From contig JAGAVH010000033.1 of NCBI GenBank assembly GCA_017942025.1, forward strand, positions 25,614 through 89,613: DNA of 64,000 bases, written 5' to 3'. Source of the DNA: Ruminiclostridium sp. GTDB lineage: Bacteria; Bacillota; Clostridia; Oscillospirales; Ruminococcaceae. The position numbers were made by a program, and so were the translations under genes. This document shows, piece after piece, positions 1 to 9,174 of this stretch. The first letter of the stretch is position 1, and every line of letters begins with the position of its first letter. The notes below the pieces were generated by a model. It did not search any database, was not told where the DNA came from, and saw only the letters and a list, made by a program, of their open reading frames with translations.

Positions 1-3000
1 TCACCTGCAGGTGTGTTTTCTTCCACTTCTTCACCGGGAGTAATAATCATTGTCCAGTCAACTGTAACGTCTGCCGGAGTATTCCAGATCTGAAGATTGA
101 AGCCACCGAAATCGCTGATTTCTGTGCAGCCGATAGCATCCATCACATCCTGTACTGTGCATGAAAGCTCAAGTGCGCCGCTAGTTGCTGTGTGAGCATT
201 CCAGCCGGACCATGAGCAGTCATAAGCGTTAAGAGCGATATTCCACTCGGACATATCCATCTCAGTATCCCAGGGTGCTATTGATACATAAATCTTATCC
301 TCGGGTTCAAGTACAACATTGCCGCCTGCCCAAGGTGTTGTTATCAGCATCATAGAACCGTCAATATTACCGTTTTCATCTTCTGTGGTTGTAGCGGTGC
401 CATTGAAGTGAAGCGTTTCTCTTTCGATATACTCTACTTCAACATAATCCATATAGATATCAGCGGAAATAGTAGCAGTATTATTAAGAATTTCAGTCCA
501 GTCTTCAGGAGCTGTACCATCATCTGAATAAATTTCAGATGTTAATGAGTTTTTTGACTCATGTGTGTCTCCATATCTGAAGGAATCTCCAAATTCGCAA
601 TCATTGATAGTATATACTGTACCGTCAAGCAGTGTTAATACAATATTGCTAAATGATACGTTTACATACGCGATCTGGTCTGAGCGTAAGCTTACATTAC
701 CGCCTACAATATAGCCAAAATCAGTAAGTAAATATCCACCGGAAATGCATTCCTGCACATTATCCCATACAATGCTGTAGGAGCCATTGCTGTTTATCTG
801 CACCTGAGTTCCGGCATCAAGGTGATTGAGTTCTTCGTCGTCACCTTCCACATAGAAGCCGGCAATTATATCATATTCAGGCTCTGTTGAGGGTTCTTCA
901 GGCTCTTCATTCTGCTTTATGTTGATCTCCGACAATAAATAATCTGCTGTTATTGACTCTATTTTTGTCAGCATCTCGAAGTATTCTTCTTCGGTAATAA
1001 GATTTTCATCTATGATGTTATATTTTAAAGAAACATATGTAGCGTTTTCATACGGATCATAATAGCTGTCCTCTAACGATGTGCCTGAGCACTTCAGGAT
1101 AGTGCCATCATTAAGTGTTATTCTGATATTGGATATTGCGCTGTATAGATAAGCAACCTGATCATCTTCTATGTTGACATATCCGCATACATAGAATCCC
1201 AGATCAGGATATCCGGAGTTCTCATCCTGAGGAAGTTCAAGAAGACAAACCTTTTCACCGTCTACTTCAGTATAAATATAATCCTGGACATTGTTCCATC
1301 CGAGGGATTTATAATTAAGCAGTTCCTGCTGAACCATCTGTGATTCATCGATAAACCTCTGACAATCACCGGCCTGGTTCTGAATATATAAGCCTGCAGA
1401 TATTGAATACTGATCAGGAGATAATATTGTTTCATCCTCATCTATAGCAACTACGCACATCTCCCAGTCAACATCAACACCGTCCACGTTGCTGACCAGC
1501 TCGACATCAAGCTGACCGAATTCAGAAATATCGCTGATGCCTGCCGCCTCCATCAGTTCAGCAACAGTCTTTATAAACTTGAGCGAACCGGTTTCAGAGT
1601 TAACTCTTATCCATTCTTCAAGAGAATTGTTTAATGCGTTGAATGAAACGTACCATTCTGATGTATCAACATCTGTACCGTAAGGAACAAAATTTACTGT
1701 TATAACGTCGGTAGGCTTGCAATTTGACAGCTCACCCTGAGATACGCTATAAATCCACTTTGCTCCGTTAATACTGCTGAGGTTACCGCTAAGGTAATTG
1801 TTGTATCTTGTATTGTCCTCGGGAGGAACATCTTCGCCGCCACTGCTGCCATCGTTCTCTCTTACGGAAATTTTTATTGAATCTATGGATAAGGCAGGAA
1901 TAAAGCCATCTTCTGTAGCTTCAAGGTCGGTACAAACAGACATATATCCCATACCGTCTATGTAGCTATCAACGTATGCACGAATTACATATGTTCCATC
2001 ACCCTCGATATATAAAGTTTCGGAGGATCCGTTCATATTTCCATCATTGCCTTCGCCCCAGAACTGTGAATTCCATGAGCTGTCGGCAAAGGAAACCCAT
2101 GCATTGAACGGTGTATCTACGCCTATTGCAGTAAGTGTAACATAAATATTCTTTGCGCCTTCAAATTCTGCACCGTCACAGATTACATCTTCAGCTTCGC
2201 TTGTCCATACATTGATAATATTTGTTCTAACTCTGCCGCTATCAATACATGTTCTGCCGTTGCTGTTAAGTATTATATCTCTGTATTCGTTGAACTCTTC
2301 AATTCTGAAGGTTGCTGTTATGCTGTCAATCTTCTTGATAAGCTCAAAATATTCCTCGTAGGAAAGATCATAATCAAATCTGATGTTCTCCTTCCAGTCG
2401 ATTTCAAAATATCCGTCTACCGCCGATTCAGGAAGTGCTGTTCCAGTACTGATACCACTTACGTAAGTTGTTCCATCTGTAAATGTTATAATAATATCAT
2501 CTACATATATCTCTGCTTCGCCGTCTGTACCCTTTCGTAAGCTGAGGAAATCACCGAGACGCACGCCTACAAAGGGATAGCTGTCAGGATCACCCTCAGT
2601 AGCAGTAAGCTTTGTGTTGCCCTCTTCATCTGTAATTAAATCCTGGATATTATACCAGCTTAACTGGCATGCGCCTTCTCTATCATAATAAATGCAAACA
2701 TCTTCGCTGTCATATATAGTTGTTTCATCGCCGTCAATGTTCTTTATATAAAAATCAACATATGTTCCATCATATGCTAAATTTTTAAGAGAAGGATTAC
2801 CGTATCTGTCAAACCATACAAGCACATTGCCTTCAGCGTCGAGTACCTCGCATTTTGCAACAACGAAAGGAAGATCATCACTTCCCCACTGCTGTAATGC
2901 TACCTGCATATATGCTATTTCGTTAATATCCCATTCATCTGTTTCACAGGACAAAGGATTTATAAATTCTGCTGTAAGCTGATATGTATAATTACCGAGA

Positions 3001-4193
3001 GCTACAGCGGAAACGGGATTGTCATTTGCCGGATCATCATCTGCATAATTAGGATCAGTGTTGATGCCCAATTCTTCATCATTTACGCCCCACCAGACTT
3101 GTGTCTGCCAATCGTATGTAATCCATGCCTCAGATTCTTCGCTGGTATCATCGGGATCTTCATAGCGGGCAATATCTTTGCCACCGCAGGAAAGTACAAC
3201 TCCGCCACCGATTACGCCTGTAAAGAATTCCTCATAGGATTCCTCTGGTATAGATCCGTTTTTGTCAGGCTCAATAGTGAATCTTAACTGAGAAACCTTC
3301 GCATAGTCAATGCCATAATCTGTGGCAGGCTTATCTCCATCTTCATCACCCGTATTGTACAGCTGCACAAGGTACATAGAGGAAGATATGTTTGCGCCGG
3401 GATGTATAAATGTATTGTCTGTGTCTTCAGGCTCCTCAGGAGTTGTTGTATCATCTGATTCGCCATCATCAGCAATATTCTCAAGAGAAGGAGTTCCATT
3501 GCCGTCAAACCACATAAGCACATTGCCGTCTGCGTCAAGTATCTCACACTTGAGCACATTGATAGGTGCCGGGTCCATACCCCATTCCTGTAAAGCAATC
3601 TGTATGCAACCCACATGGTTTATTTCCCACTCGTCTGTTTCACAGGTAAGGGGGTTTACAAATTCGGTAGCAAGCTCATAGGTAGCGTTACCAAGAGCAA
3701 CCGCTGATACAGGGTTGTCATTTGAGGGATCATCGTCATCCTTATTCGGGTCTGTTGATATACCGAGTTCCTCATCATACACGCCCCACCACTGGTGTGA
3801 CACCCAGTTATATGTGTTCCACACCTCTGAGTCGGGAGTTTCGCCCGAATCTGCATTCGTTATTGACGGATCAGATTCGTAGGGATATATATCGCCGCTA
3901 TTGCAGGAAAGAACAATCGCTCCACCGATATCTCCCTGGAATAAATCAATGCTGTCTCTGTCAACTTCCACAGTGAACTTTGCCCCTGCTATAGCTGAAC
4001 AGTCAATACCATAGTCGGTAGTCGGTTTACCCGAGCTACTGCCATCGTTATAAATTAAGCTAAGCCACATGCCGCTACCTGTACTGGCGCCCGGATCGGT
4101 CCATTCAGGTGTAACAAGCTCTGCACTTGCCTGTGTTACCAGCATACTTGCTGCAACAGCTGCTGCAGTTATTCTGGATAAAATCTTTTTCAT
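1..4193 (-). CDS. Large modular secreted protein, partial (C-terminus beyond left edge)
   Basis: The minus-strand frame from the ATG at 4193 stays open to base 1 (about 1,397 codons), so the stop codon is outside the window. GGAGG lies just upstream of the ATG and a strong promoter at 4225-4253. The N-terminus is a Sec signal peptide (MKKILSRITAAAVAASMLV, then an ASA cleavage site). The rest is a mosaic of repeated acidic, Trp/Tyr-rich modules: two related modules of about 200 residues (about 4120-3470 and 3410-2790), three copies of a module with a W-x-N-(V/I)-Q core (about 2770-2310, 1435-960, 885-455), and two copies of another with a (D/M)SEW core (about 1805-1450 and 440-40). The composition resembles extracellular carbohydrate-binding modules of gut Clostridia, but I recognise no catalytic domain and cannot name a family. 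Whether it ends in a sorting signal or dockerin cannot be seen. Confidence 0.85.
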   Translation of the reverse strand, partial: MKKILSRITAAAVAASMLVTQASAELVTPEWTDPGASTGSGMWLSLIYNDGSSSGKPTTDYGIDCSAIAGAKFTVEVDRDSIDLFQGDIGGAIVLSCNSGDIYPYESDPSITNADSGETPDSEVWNTYNWVSHQWWGVYDEELGISTDPNKDDDDPSNDNPVSAVALGNATYELATEFVNPLTCETDEWEINHVGCIQIALQEWGMDPAPINVLKCEILDADGNVLMWFDGNGTPSLENIADDGESDDTTTPEEPEDTDNTFIHPGANISSSMYLVQLYNTGDEDGDKPATDYGIDYAKVSQLRFTIEPDKNGSIPEESYEEFFTGVIGGGVVLSCGGKDIARYEDPDDTSEESEAWITYDWQTQVWWGVNDEELGINTDPNYADDDPANDNPVSAVALGNYTYQLTAEFINPLSCETDEWDINEIAYMQVALQQWGSDDLPFVVAKCEVLDAEGNVLVWFDRYGNPSLKNLAYDGTYVDFYIKNIDGDETTIYDSEDVCIYYDREGACQLSWYNIQDLITDEEGNTKLTATEGDPDSYPFVGVRLGDFLSLRKGTDGEAEIYVDDIIITFTDGTTYVSGISTGTALPESAVDGYFEIDWKENIRFDYDLSYEEYFELIKKIDSITATFRIEEFNEYRDIILNSNGRTCIDSGRVRTNIINVWTSEAEDVICDGAEFEGAKNIYVTLTAIGVDTPFNAWVSFADSSWNSQFWGEGNDGNMNGSSETLYIEGDGTYVIRAYVDSYIDGMGYMSVCTDLEATEDGFIPALSIDSIKISVRENDGSSGGEDVPPEDNTRYNNYLSGNLSSINGAKWIYSVSQGELSNCKPTDVITVNFVPYGTDVDTSEWYVSFNALNNSLEEWIRVNSETGSLKFIKTVAELMEAAGISDISEFGQLDVELVSNVDGVDVDWEMCVVAIDEDETILSPDQYSISAGLYIQNQAGDCQRFIDESQMVQQELLNYKSLGWNNVQDYIYTEVDGEKVCLLELPQDENSGYPDLGFYVCGYVNIEDDQVAYLYSAISNIRITLNDGTILKCSGTSLEDSYYDPYENATYVSLKYNIIDENLITEEEYFEMLTKIESITADYLLSEINIKQNEEPEEPSTEPEYDIIAGFYVEGDDEELNHLDAGTQVQINSNGSYSIVWDNVQECISGGYLLTDFGYIVGGNVSLRSDQIAYVNVSFSNIVLTLLDGTVYTINDCEFGDSFRYGDTHESKNSLTSEIYSDDGTAPEDWTEILNNTATISADIYMDYVEVEYIERETLHFNGTATTTEDENGNIDGSMMLITTPWAGGNVVLEPEDKIYVSIAPWDTEMDMSEWNIALNAYDCSWSGWNAHTATSGALELSCTVQDVMDAIGCTEISDFGGFNLQIWNTPADVTVDWTMIITPGEEVEENTPAG

Positions 4194-4224
4194 AGGATTA
4201 CCTCCGATAATTTTGTTGTACTTT

Positions 4225-4253
4225 ATTATACTACTAAAGCAAACTCCCGTCAA
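4225..4253 (-). promoter_or_regulatory. Sigma-A promoter of the 1-4193 surface protein
   Basis: On the minus strand TTGACG (4253-4248) and TATAAT (4230-4225) are separated by exactly 17 bases. Transcription would start near 4218, about 25 bases before the ATG. Confidence 0.85.
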
Positions 4254-4256
4254 TTT

Positions 4257-4289
4257 ACATATTTAACAATATTTATCACCATATTTTGT
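4257..4289 (-). promoter_or_regulatory. Conserved 33-base motif upstream of the -35 box (copy 1)
   Basis: This stretch is nearly identical to 8603-8635 and sits at the same distance (3 bases) from the -35 box in both places. On the minus strand it starts ACAAAATATGGTGATAAATA and contains an imperfect dyad of ACAAnATAT and ATATTGT. It is probably a regulator binding site shared by the two surface-protein genes; the regulator is unknown. Confidence 0.6.
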
Positions 4290-4611
4290 ATATTTTTCGC
4301 TTCCGTAAAATGGCAAAGATTCCTATCCTTAGTGAGAGCGTCATAAAGCAGTTTTGAAACCGCCGCACAGACAAAATGTTGAACAGTTCTTGTTTACTGT
4401 GCGGCGGAACTGCTTAAAGGCTCTGCCTTTAAGGGTGGGGATTATTCATATAATTTATGCCTTTAGTGTAACACTTACCGCATTGGTTTCGTTTCGAAAA
4501 AATAAAAATTTCAAAAAATGATTATATCAGAAATAAGACATTCCGCAACCTTTTATCTGTTCTGAAGCTCATAAAATTGCGTTTTTATTTCTTCGGACTG
4601 CTGCAATAAAA
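4290..4611. other. Intergenic region with a long inverted repeat
   Basis: No credible gene is seen. It holds a foldback at 4346-4415: AAGCAGTT and CCGCCGCACAG on the left, CTGTGCGGCGG and AACTGCTT on the right, with about 26 bases between. A second hairpin, CTTAAAGGC/GCCTTTAAG, follows at about 4413-4433. The remainder is AT-rich and featureless. Confidence 0.55.
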
Positions 4612-4640
4612 ATATAGTCCCTGTTTTTCAGGGACTATAT
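4612..4640 (-). terminator. Terminator of the 4649-8536 gene
   Basis: A 12-base perfect stem (ATATAGTCCCTG/CAGGGACTATAT) with a five-base loop. On the minus strand it is followed by TTTTTATT. It lies 9 bases after the stop codon. Confidence 0.85.
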
Positions 4641-4648
4641 CCTTTTTA

Positions 4649-7600
4649 TTATCTTCTCTTTTTTGAAAGAATCGCAATACCTGTCAGAGCAAACGCAATG
4701 CCTATTGAAACCGCCATACCCTCTGCACCTGTATCGGGAGCAGGCTTTACGGGATCGTCAGTTTCGGGAACGTCAGTTTCAGGATCGTCAGTTTCAGGAT
4801 CGTCAGTTTCAGGATCGTCAGTTTCGGGATTGCTATCCTCCTGTACTTCCTTCACTTCCACTATGTTTGAACATTCTGCACGCTGAATCTCATAGCCGTC
4901 CTTTTTTGTAAGTATGATTCTGAAGCTCCATTCATCCGACGCTTCAAGTCCATCTACCGTATAATTACCTACGCTTGCGTCGTCAAGCTCGGCAATTTCC
5001 TCCCAATTACCATCAATAAGCTGTTCAATCTCCACGCCATAGATGTCGCTCACTTCATCCCATGTAAGAATCACAGAATCTTCATCGTATTCTGTGCCGT
5101 ACAACTGAACAGGACATTCGGTTCCGATATAGTGAGTCTGCGTATTATTATACGCAAGATTATCGTTGCCGTGTGTTGTTTCCACTGTTACCGTCACCAT
5201 TTTAGAAAGATCTCCTTTGCCGATGATTTTCTTTTCATCAAGGTCAAAGAATATCATATCCTCTGCTGTAAGATTTTCAAAAGTCTCGGTATATATCACG
5301 CTTCCACTGCTGTCTGATACATTTATTGTACCGCTTGCGGGAACGTGATTTTCATTTTTGATCATTACATAAAGCAGATTTTCCTTCTCGGATTTGTAAT
5401 CATCAATATATACACGGATAGCTGTAGTTGAAAAATCCACAGGATGCTTATTATTATCAGGAGAATCGTCAGAAGTCTCGATATTGTTTGTTTCGCTTAT
5501 TTCTTCAGCTGTAACGTAGAATTTCTCTCCGATAACGTTAGCGCTGTCAGAAATAGAAATAGTGAATTCTTGCGATTCTCCCGTTTCTAAATCCGCATCT
5601 TCAAGCAGATGACTGCCAATGTTGTTGCCATTTTCATCTGTAAAGCTGAATAATATCATATCAACATCGTCGCTGCCGTTATTGGTCAGGTAAACATCCA
5701 TAGGGATATCCGAATTTTCCAAAAGATTATAAGCGTCAACATCTACATAATCAACTCTTATATCCGACTTTTCCTTTATAGTTTTAAGATACAGATTGCA
5801 TATCTCAAAGGATTGCTCACCATCCGACAAATTACAGAGAATCGTGTTATCTCTGACGATCATTCTACCTATATTTTCACTTACCGTATCGTATTCAAAA
5901 GGTGCTGTCAGCTTTTCGCCGTGACGTGCCATTACATAAAACACGCTATCGCCTTCAGGATTGGGTTTTCCGACATAGCAGATACTACCATCGTCAAGCA
6001 CGCAGAAGAGGTTGGAAATCTCTTCCTGTGCAAATTCAGTCGGCGATTCTCCTGCCGCGGCTACACTGTAAAGCCTTGTACCATTCTGCCATACAAGCAT
6101 ACCGTTGTTATAGTCGGTAAACTGCACAGTTTCTATATTTCCTTCGCTTACAAGAACAGGCTCACCGCCGTTTACATCAAGAAGATACAGCCTGGTATCG
6201 CCGTTTGTTTCATAATTTCCATCACCTTCAAGAGTGTAGGCGATGTACGTTTCACCGGAAATGTTGCCAATCCTGAGTGCAAGGATATGAGGCAGACCTT
6301 CCTTTATAACCTTGGATTCCTCACCATCGAAAAGAACGATATTATTGTTATTGGTATTTCCGAAGGGATTGCCGTCCATATTGTGATACCATACGCTGTA
6401 GCCCTTGTCTGTAGCAAGAGAGAAATTGTAGCCGTCAGCGCCATATATCAGCTCCGTTTCACCGAAGGTCATAGTTTCCTTATCAAGCTTTGATAAGGCT
6501 ATACCAACTGCACCGGTAACCTTATCTGCATCAGCGTCATCGCTGAATATCTCTGTCGCCTGTTGATAGATAAGGAATATATCCTCACCCTTCTTATAAA
6601 GTCTGGGAGAAAACTCTGCATAGCCTGTGTTATTTACAGCAGTAGTCTCACTCCAGTTGCCTTCTGAGTAAACAGATGTAACAATATATGTCTGATTATT
6701 TATACCGCGCGAAGTATCGGTATCGACAGCCGCAAGAATAGTTGTATCGCCGTCAATCAGAACGTCAGCGTCAGAGAAGGGAGATACGTTTTCTGCGATC
6801 ACTCCCTGCTCATTGTCATTCAGAGAAAGTTGGTCATTGCTTGATTGTGTGGCGGAATAATTATCCACATTCAGCATACTTTCCAAAGTATCACGCTCGA
6901 AGGAGCAAGGGGTGGTATATGCCACCTCATCACGGGCGGCAATTGTCCCTGCTATATAATTCTTCCTTGTATATATATTATAGCTTCCTGACAATAGTTG
7001 TTTCGTGTATTTAAAGAACAGGAAGCTTGCCTGTATACCAAGCTCGCCCGTCAGATCTATAGTATTAAGTCCTACCTTACTTGCATCGTCATTGAAAATG
7101 CAGATTGATACAGGCAGTGAAGCGCCGCCATATATACCCAGACTTGCCACTTTTTTTAGTCCGACGCCTGCAAAAAACTTGACATATGGCTTTATCTTAA
7201 GGTTGAAACTGCCACTGACCTTGGTATCCTCACCAAAATCACTTATTTTCAGTTTGGCAACTGTAGAAATGTTGACGCCCGCACTTATATCAAAAACAAA
7301 AGGTATTACCCAGATCAGAGTCTGCCACGAATGATTCACGCATACGTCTATAGAAAGAACAACCTTTACGCTGATTGCTTTCAGAGCCCTGCCGGCTGTA
7401 TCAATCTTGGCAGAACCATATCCGGCTATGTTTACTTTACACTTCACAGGTATTCCGGGAACCTTAGAATCGCTTTGAGAGTTTACGTAATTTGTCCATG
7501 TTTCCTTTGAACGCATAGCCGCCAATCCGGTAAGACCGCTATCCACGTCTTCAATCCACTTTTCAAGGGAATTCGTGAAACCATTCCATTTTTCATCGTC

Positions 7601-8536
7601 CTTCATAACGTCCTTGCCTACTCCTACTGCAACACGAACTTCATCGTTGACATAGGAAGCATAGACAGGAAATTCCGGCAAGCTTAACGAAAGCGAACCA
7701 AGCCAGCTATATTCGTCAGGCAGAGTTATATCCATACTTCCTACGTCGAGTTTGAAATCCAGCTCACTTGAGTTGTCCTTGACTTTAAGATAAATAGGCT
7801 TTTTCAGCTTATACCCGTCCTTGAATTCTACTTCAACAGAAAGCTTTCCGCCGCCTGAAATCGACTTGGTGTTTATACGTATATTGTTTTCCTTTGTTGA
7901 GCTGATAAGCTTGTCATCACAGTAAACCATAAAGTTTTTGGCTTTAGTTCCGGATGTACTGACGCGCAGAAAAATATCATAATAGGTGGGGTTCAAAACT
8001 GTGATCTGACGATTTATAGTGTGTGCGGAATTAAGTACGTCTACGCCATTTCCGTCTTCGGTGTCAGAATAATACACATTGTCTATTGAATATGACGCAC
8101 TATTCATCCTTATGACATTCACCTGATTTTCTTTAAAAGTACTGACATCTACAGACACAGACTCATATCCTTGGGCGAAAACTTCAACTTTGGGCCAGTA
8201 AACGCATTTAACCGTTGCTTCGCCGCCGCTTTCGGTGACAGCACTATATGAGTTACTCATTTCACTCCATTCGACCTTTGCACCTGATATAGGATTGTTA
8301 TCCTGATCAACCACCTTTATCATATATGTGTGTATTCGTCTGTCCTGTGGTCCGAACCGCGATGATACCGCATCCTGAGTTTCAGAATCAGACACTGTAA
8401 TTTCTTCCGCTCCTGCCGCAAAAGCACTGGGTACGCCGAAATAATTCAGCACCTCATAAAGCGGCGACGCTGTTACGGATAATATCATAACAAACGCCAT
8501 TATGCCTCCGAATAATTTTTTTACTGTACTCCTCAT
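4649..8536 (-). CDS. Cell-surface protein with PDTG-type C-terminal anchor
   Basis: 1,295 residues. A signal peptide (KKLFGGIMAFVMILSV, cleavage near AFA-AG) is followed by a short Ig/CnaB-like segment (residues about 65-130, ISGAKVEW), a long region without a recognised family (about 150-560), a segment of beta-propeller-like repeats with S-x-D/G motifs (about 600-960), two CARDB-like segments (about 975-1190, L-x-N-x-G-S-x-D and V-x-I-x-N-x-N) and one fibronectin III-like domain (about 1195-1250). The C-terminus has an acidic PETDD repeat, PDTG, a hydrophobic stretch and a KKRR tail, the architecture of a sortase substrate with a variant LPxTG motif. The ATG at 8536 has GGAGG seven bases upstream. 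The shared upstream motif suggests co-regulation with the adjacent surface protein. Function is probably adhesion or substrate binding. Confidence 0.85.
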   Translation of the reverse strand: MRSTVKKLFGGIMAFVMILSVTASPLYEVLNYFGVPSAFAAGAEEITVSDSETQDAVSSRFGPQDRRIHTYMIKVVDQDNNPISGAKVEWSEMSNSYSAVTESGGEATVKCVYWPKVEVFAQGYESVSVDVSTFKENQVNVIRMNSASYSIDNVYYSDTEDGNGVDVLNSAHTINRQITVLNPTYYDIFLRVSTSGTKAKNFMVYCDDKLISSTKENNIRINTKSISGGGKLSVEVEFKDGYKLKKPIYLKVKDNSSELDFKLDVGSMDITLPDEYSWLGSLSLSLPEFPVYASYVNDEVRVAVGVGKDVMKDDEKWNGFTNSLEKWIEDVDSGLTGLAAMRSKETWTNYVNSQSDSKVPGIPVKCKVNIAGYGSAKIDTAGRALKAISVKVVLSIDVCVNHSWQTLIWVIPFVFDISAGVNISTVAKLKISDFGEDTKVSGSFNLKIKPYVKFFAGVGLKKVASLGIYGGASLPVSICIFNDDASKVGLNTIDLTGELGIQASFLFFKYTKQLLSGSYNIYTRKNYIAGTIAARDEVAYTTPCSFERDTLESMLNVDNYSATQSSNDQLSLNDNEQGVIAENVSPFSDADVLIDGDTTILAAVDTDTSRGINNQTYIVTSVYSEGNWSETTAVNNTGYAEFSPRLYKKGEDIFLIYQQATEIFSDDADADKVTGAVGIALSKLDKETMTFGETELIYGADGYNFSLATDKGYSVWYHNMDGNPFGNTNNNNIVLFDGEESKVIKEGLPHILALRIGNISGETYIAYTLEGDGNYETNGDTRLYLLDVNGGEPVLVSEGNIETVQFTDYNNGMLVWQNGTRLYSVAAAGESPTEFAQEEISNLFCVLDDGSICYVGKPNPEGDSVFYVMARHGEKLTAPFEYDTVSENIGRMIVRDNTILCNLSDGEQSFEICNLYLKTIKEKSDIRVDYVDVDAYNLLENSDIPMDVYLTNNGSDDVDMILFSFTDENGNNIGSHLLEDADLETGESQEFTISISDSANVIGEKFYVTAEEISETNNIETSDDSPDNNKHPVDFSTTAIRVYIDDYKSEKENLLYVMIKNENHVPASGTINVSDSSGSVIYTETFENLTAEDMIFFDLDEKKIIGKGDLSKMVTVTVETTHGNDNLAYNNTQTHYIGTECPVQLYGTEYDEDSVILTWDEVSDIYGVEIEQLIDGNWEEIAELDDASVGNYTVDGLEASDEWSFRIILTKKDGYEIQRAECSNIVEVKEVQEDSNPETDDPETDDPETDDPETDVPETDDPVKPAPDTGAEGMAVSIGIAFALTGIAILSKKRR
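4752..4828 (-). repeat. 15-bp tandem repeat encoding PETDD units
   Basis: Five near-identical 15-bp units (core cgtcagtttc) encode the acidic PETDD/PETDV spacer just before the PDTG anchor. Such in-frame repeats vary readily in copy number and place the anchored protein away from the wall. Confidence 0.85.
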
Positions 8537-8570
8537 AGACTTTCCTCCATTGCTGTAATAAAGTACTTTA

Positions 8571-8599
8571 ATTATACACTTTTATCCACTTTTTGTCAA
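8571..8599 (-). promoter_or_regulatory. Sigma-A promoter of the 4649-8536 surface protein
   Basis: Consensus TTGACA (8599-8594) and TATAAT (8576-8571) are separated by 17 bases on the minus strand. The start codon is about 35 bases further on. Confidence 0.9.
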
Positions 8600-8602
8600 T
8601 TC

Positions 8603-8635
8603 ACATATTCAACAATATTTATCACCATATTTTGT
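8603..8635 (-). promoter_or_regulatory. Conserved 33-base motif upstream of the -35 box (copy 2)
   Basis: This matches 4257-4289 at all but a few positions, with the same 3-base gap to the -35 box. The flanking sequence (spacer, 5' leader) is not conserved, which points to selection on the motif. Confidence 0.6.
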
Positions 8636-8657
8636 TTACATTTCAGACCCGCGACAG

Positions 8658-8690
8658 CAAAAAAAGTCCCCATCCTTACGGATAGGGACT
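8658..8690 (-). terminator. Terminator of rplJ-rplL
   Basis: The minus strand reads AGTCCCTATCC, a GTAA loop, then GGATGGGGACT (one G.T pair), followed by a T-run at 8664-8658. It begins about 20 bases after the rplL stop, so rpoB is not cotranscribed here. Confidence 0.9.
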
Positions 8691-8711
8691 ATAGTTTTAA
8701 TCAAACAGTAA

Positions 8712-9089
8712 TTACTTGAGTTCGATCTTAGCGCCAGCTTCTTCGAGCTTAGCCTTGATTTCTTCAGCTTCTGCCTTGGAAACGCCTTCCTTGAGAGCCT
8801 TAGGAGCTGCTTCAACGAGTTCCTTAGCTTCCTTAAGACCAAGACCGCAGATATCCTTAACTGCCTTGATAACGTTCATCTTAGCATCGCCGAAGGATGC
8901 GAGAACTACGTCAAATTCTGTCTTTTCTTCAGCTGCTGCAGCTGCGCCGCCTGCTGCGGGACCTGCTACTGCTACTGCTGCTGCAGATACACCAAATTCT
9001 TCTTCGAGAGCCTTAACGAGTTCGTTGAGCTCTAATACTGTTAAACCTTTTACTTCTTCGATCATTGCTAAAATCTTTTCTGAAGCCAT
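8712..9089 (-). CDS. rplL: 50S ribosomal protein L7/L12
   Basis: 125 residues, the usual family length. It has an N-terminal dimerisation domain ([18 protein letters not shown]), an Ala/Gly-rich hinge, and the conserved C-terminal domain ([24 protein letters not shown]) that recruits translation GTPases. It forms the ribosomal stalk together with L10. The start is the ATG at 9089, preceded by GGAGG at 8-base spacing; an upstream in-frame ATG at 9104 overlaps that ribosome binding site. It follows rplJ by 85 bases, in the same operon. Confidence 0.97.
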   Translation of the reverse strand: MASEKILAMIEEVKGLTVLELNELVKALEEEFGVSAAAVAVAGPAAGGAAAAAEEKTEFDVVLASFGDAKMNVIKAVKDICGLGLKEAKELVEAAPKALKEGVSKAEAEEIKAKLEEAGAKIELK

Positions 9090-9174
9090 TTTATTTTCCT
9101 CCATAAATATGTTTAAATTTTTCTTTGCGGTTTTCCGCTTTAATTTTTTGGCTTATTTTAAGCCGCCGCATTTC

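Noticed and set aside
4752-4828. Tandem 15-bp repeats as a CRISPR array
   Set aside because: There are no spacers; the units are contiguous, in frame and encode the acidic wall-spacer region.
5813-6493. 226-codon plus-strand open frame
   Set aside because: It lies within the minus-strand surface protein and is a codon-usage shadow.
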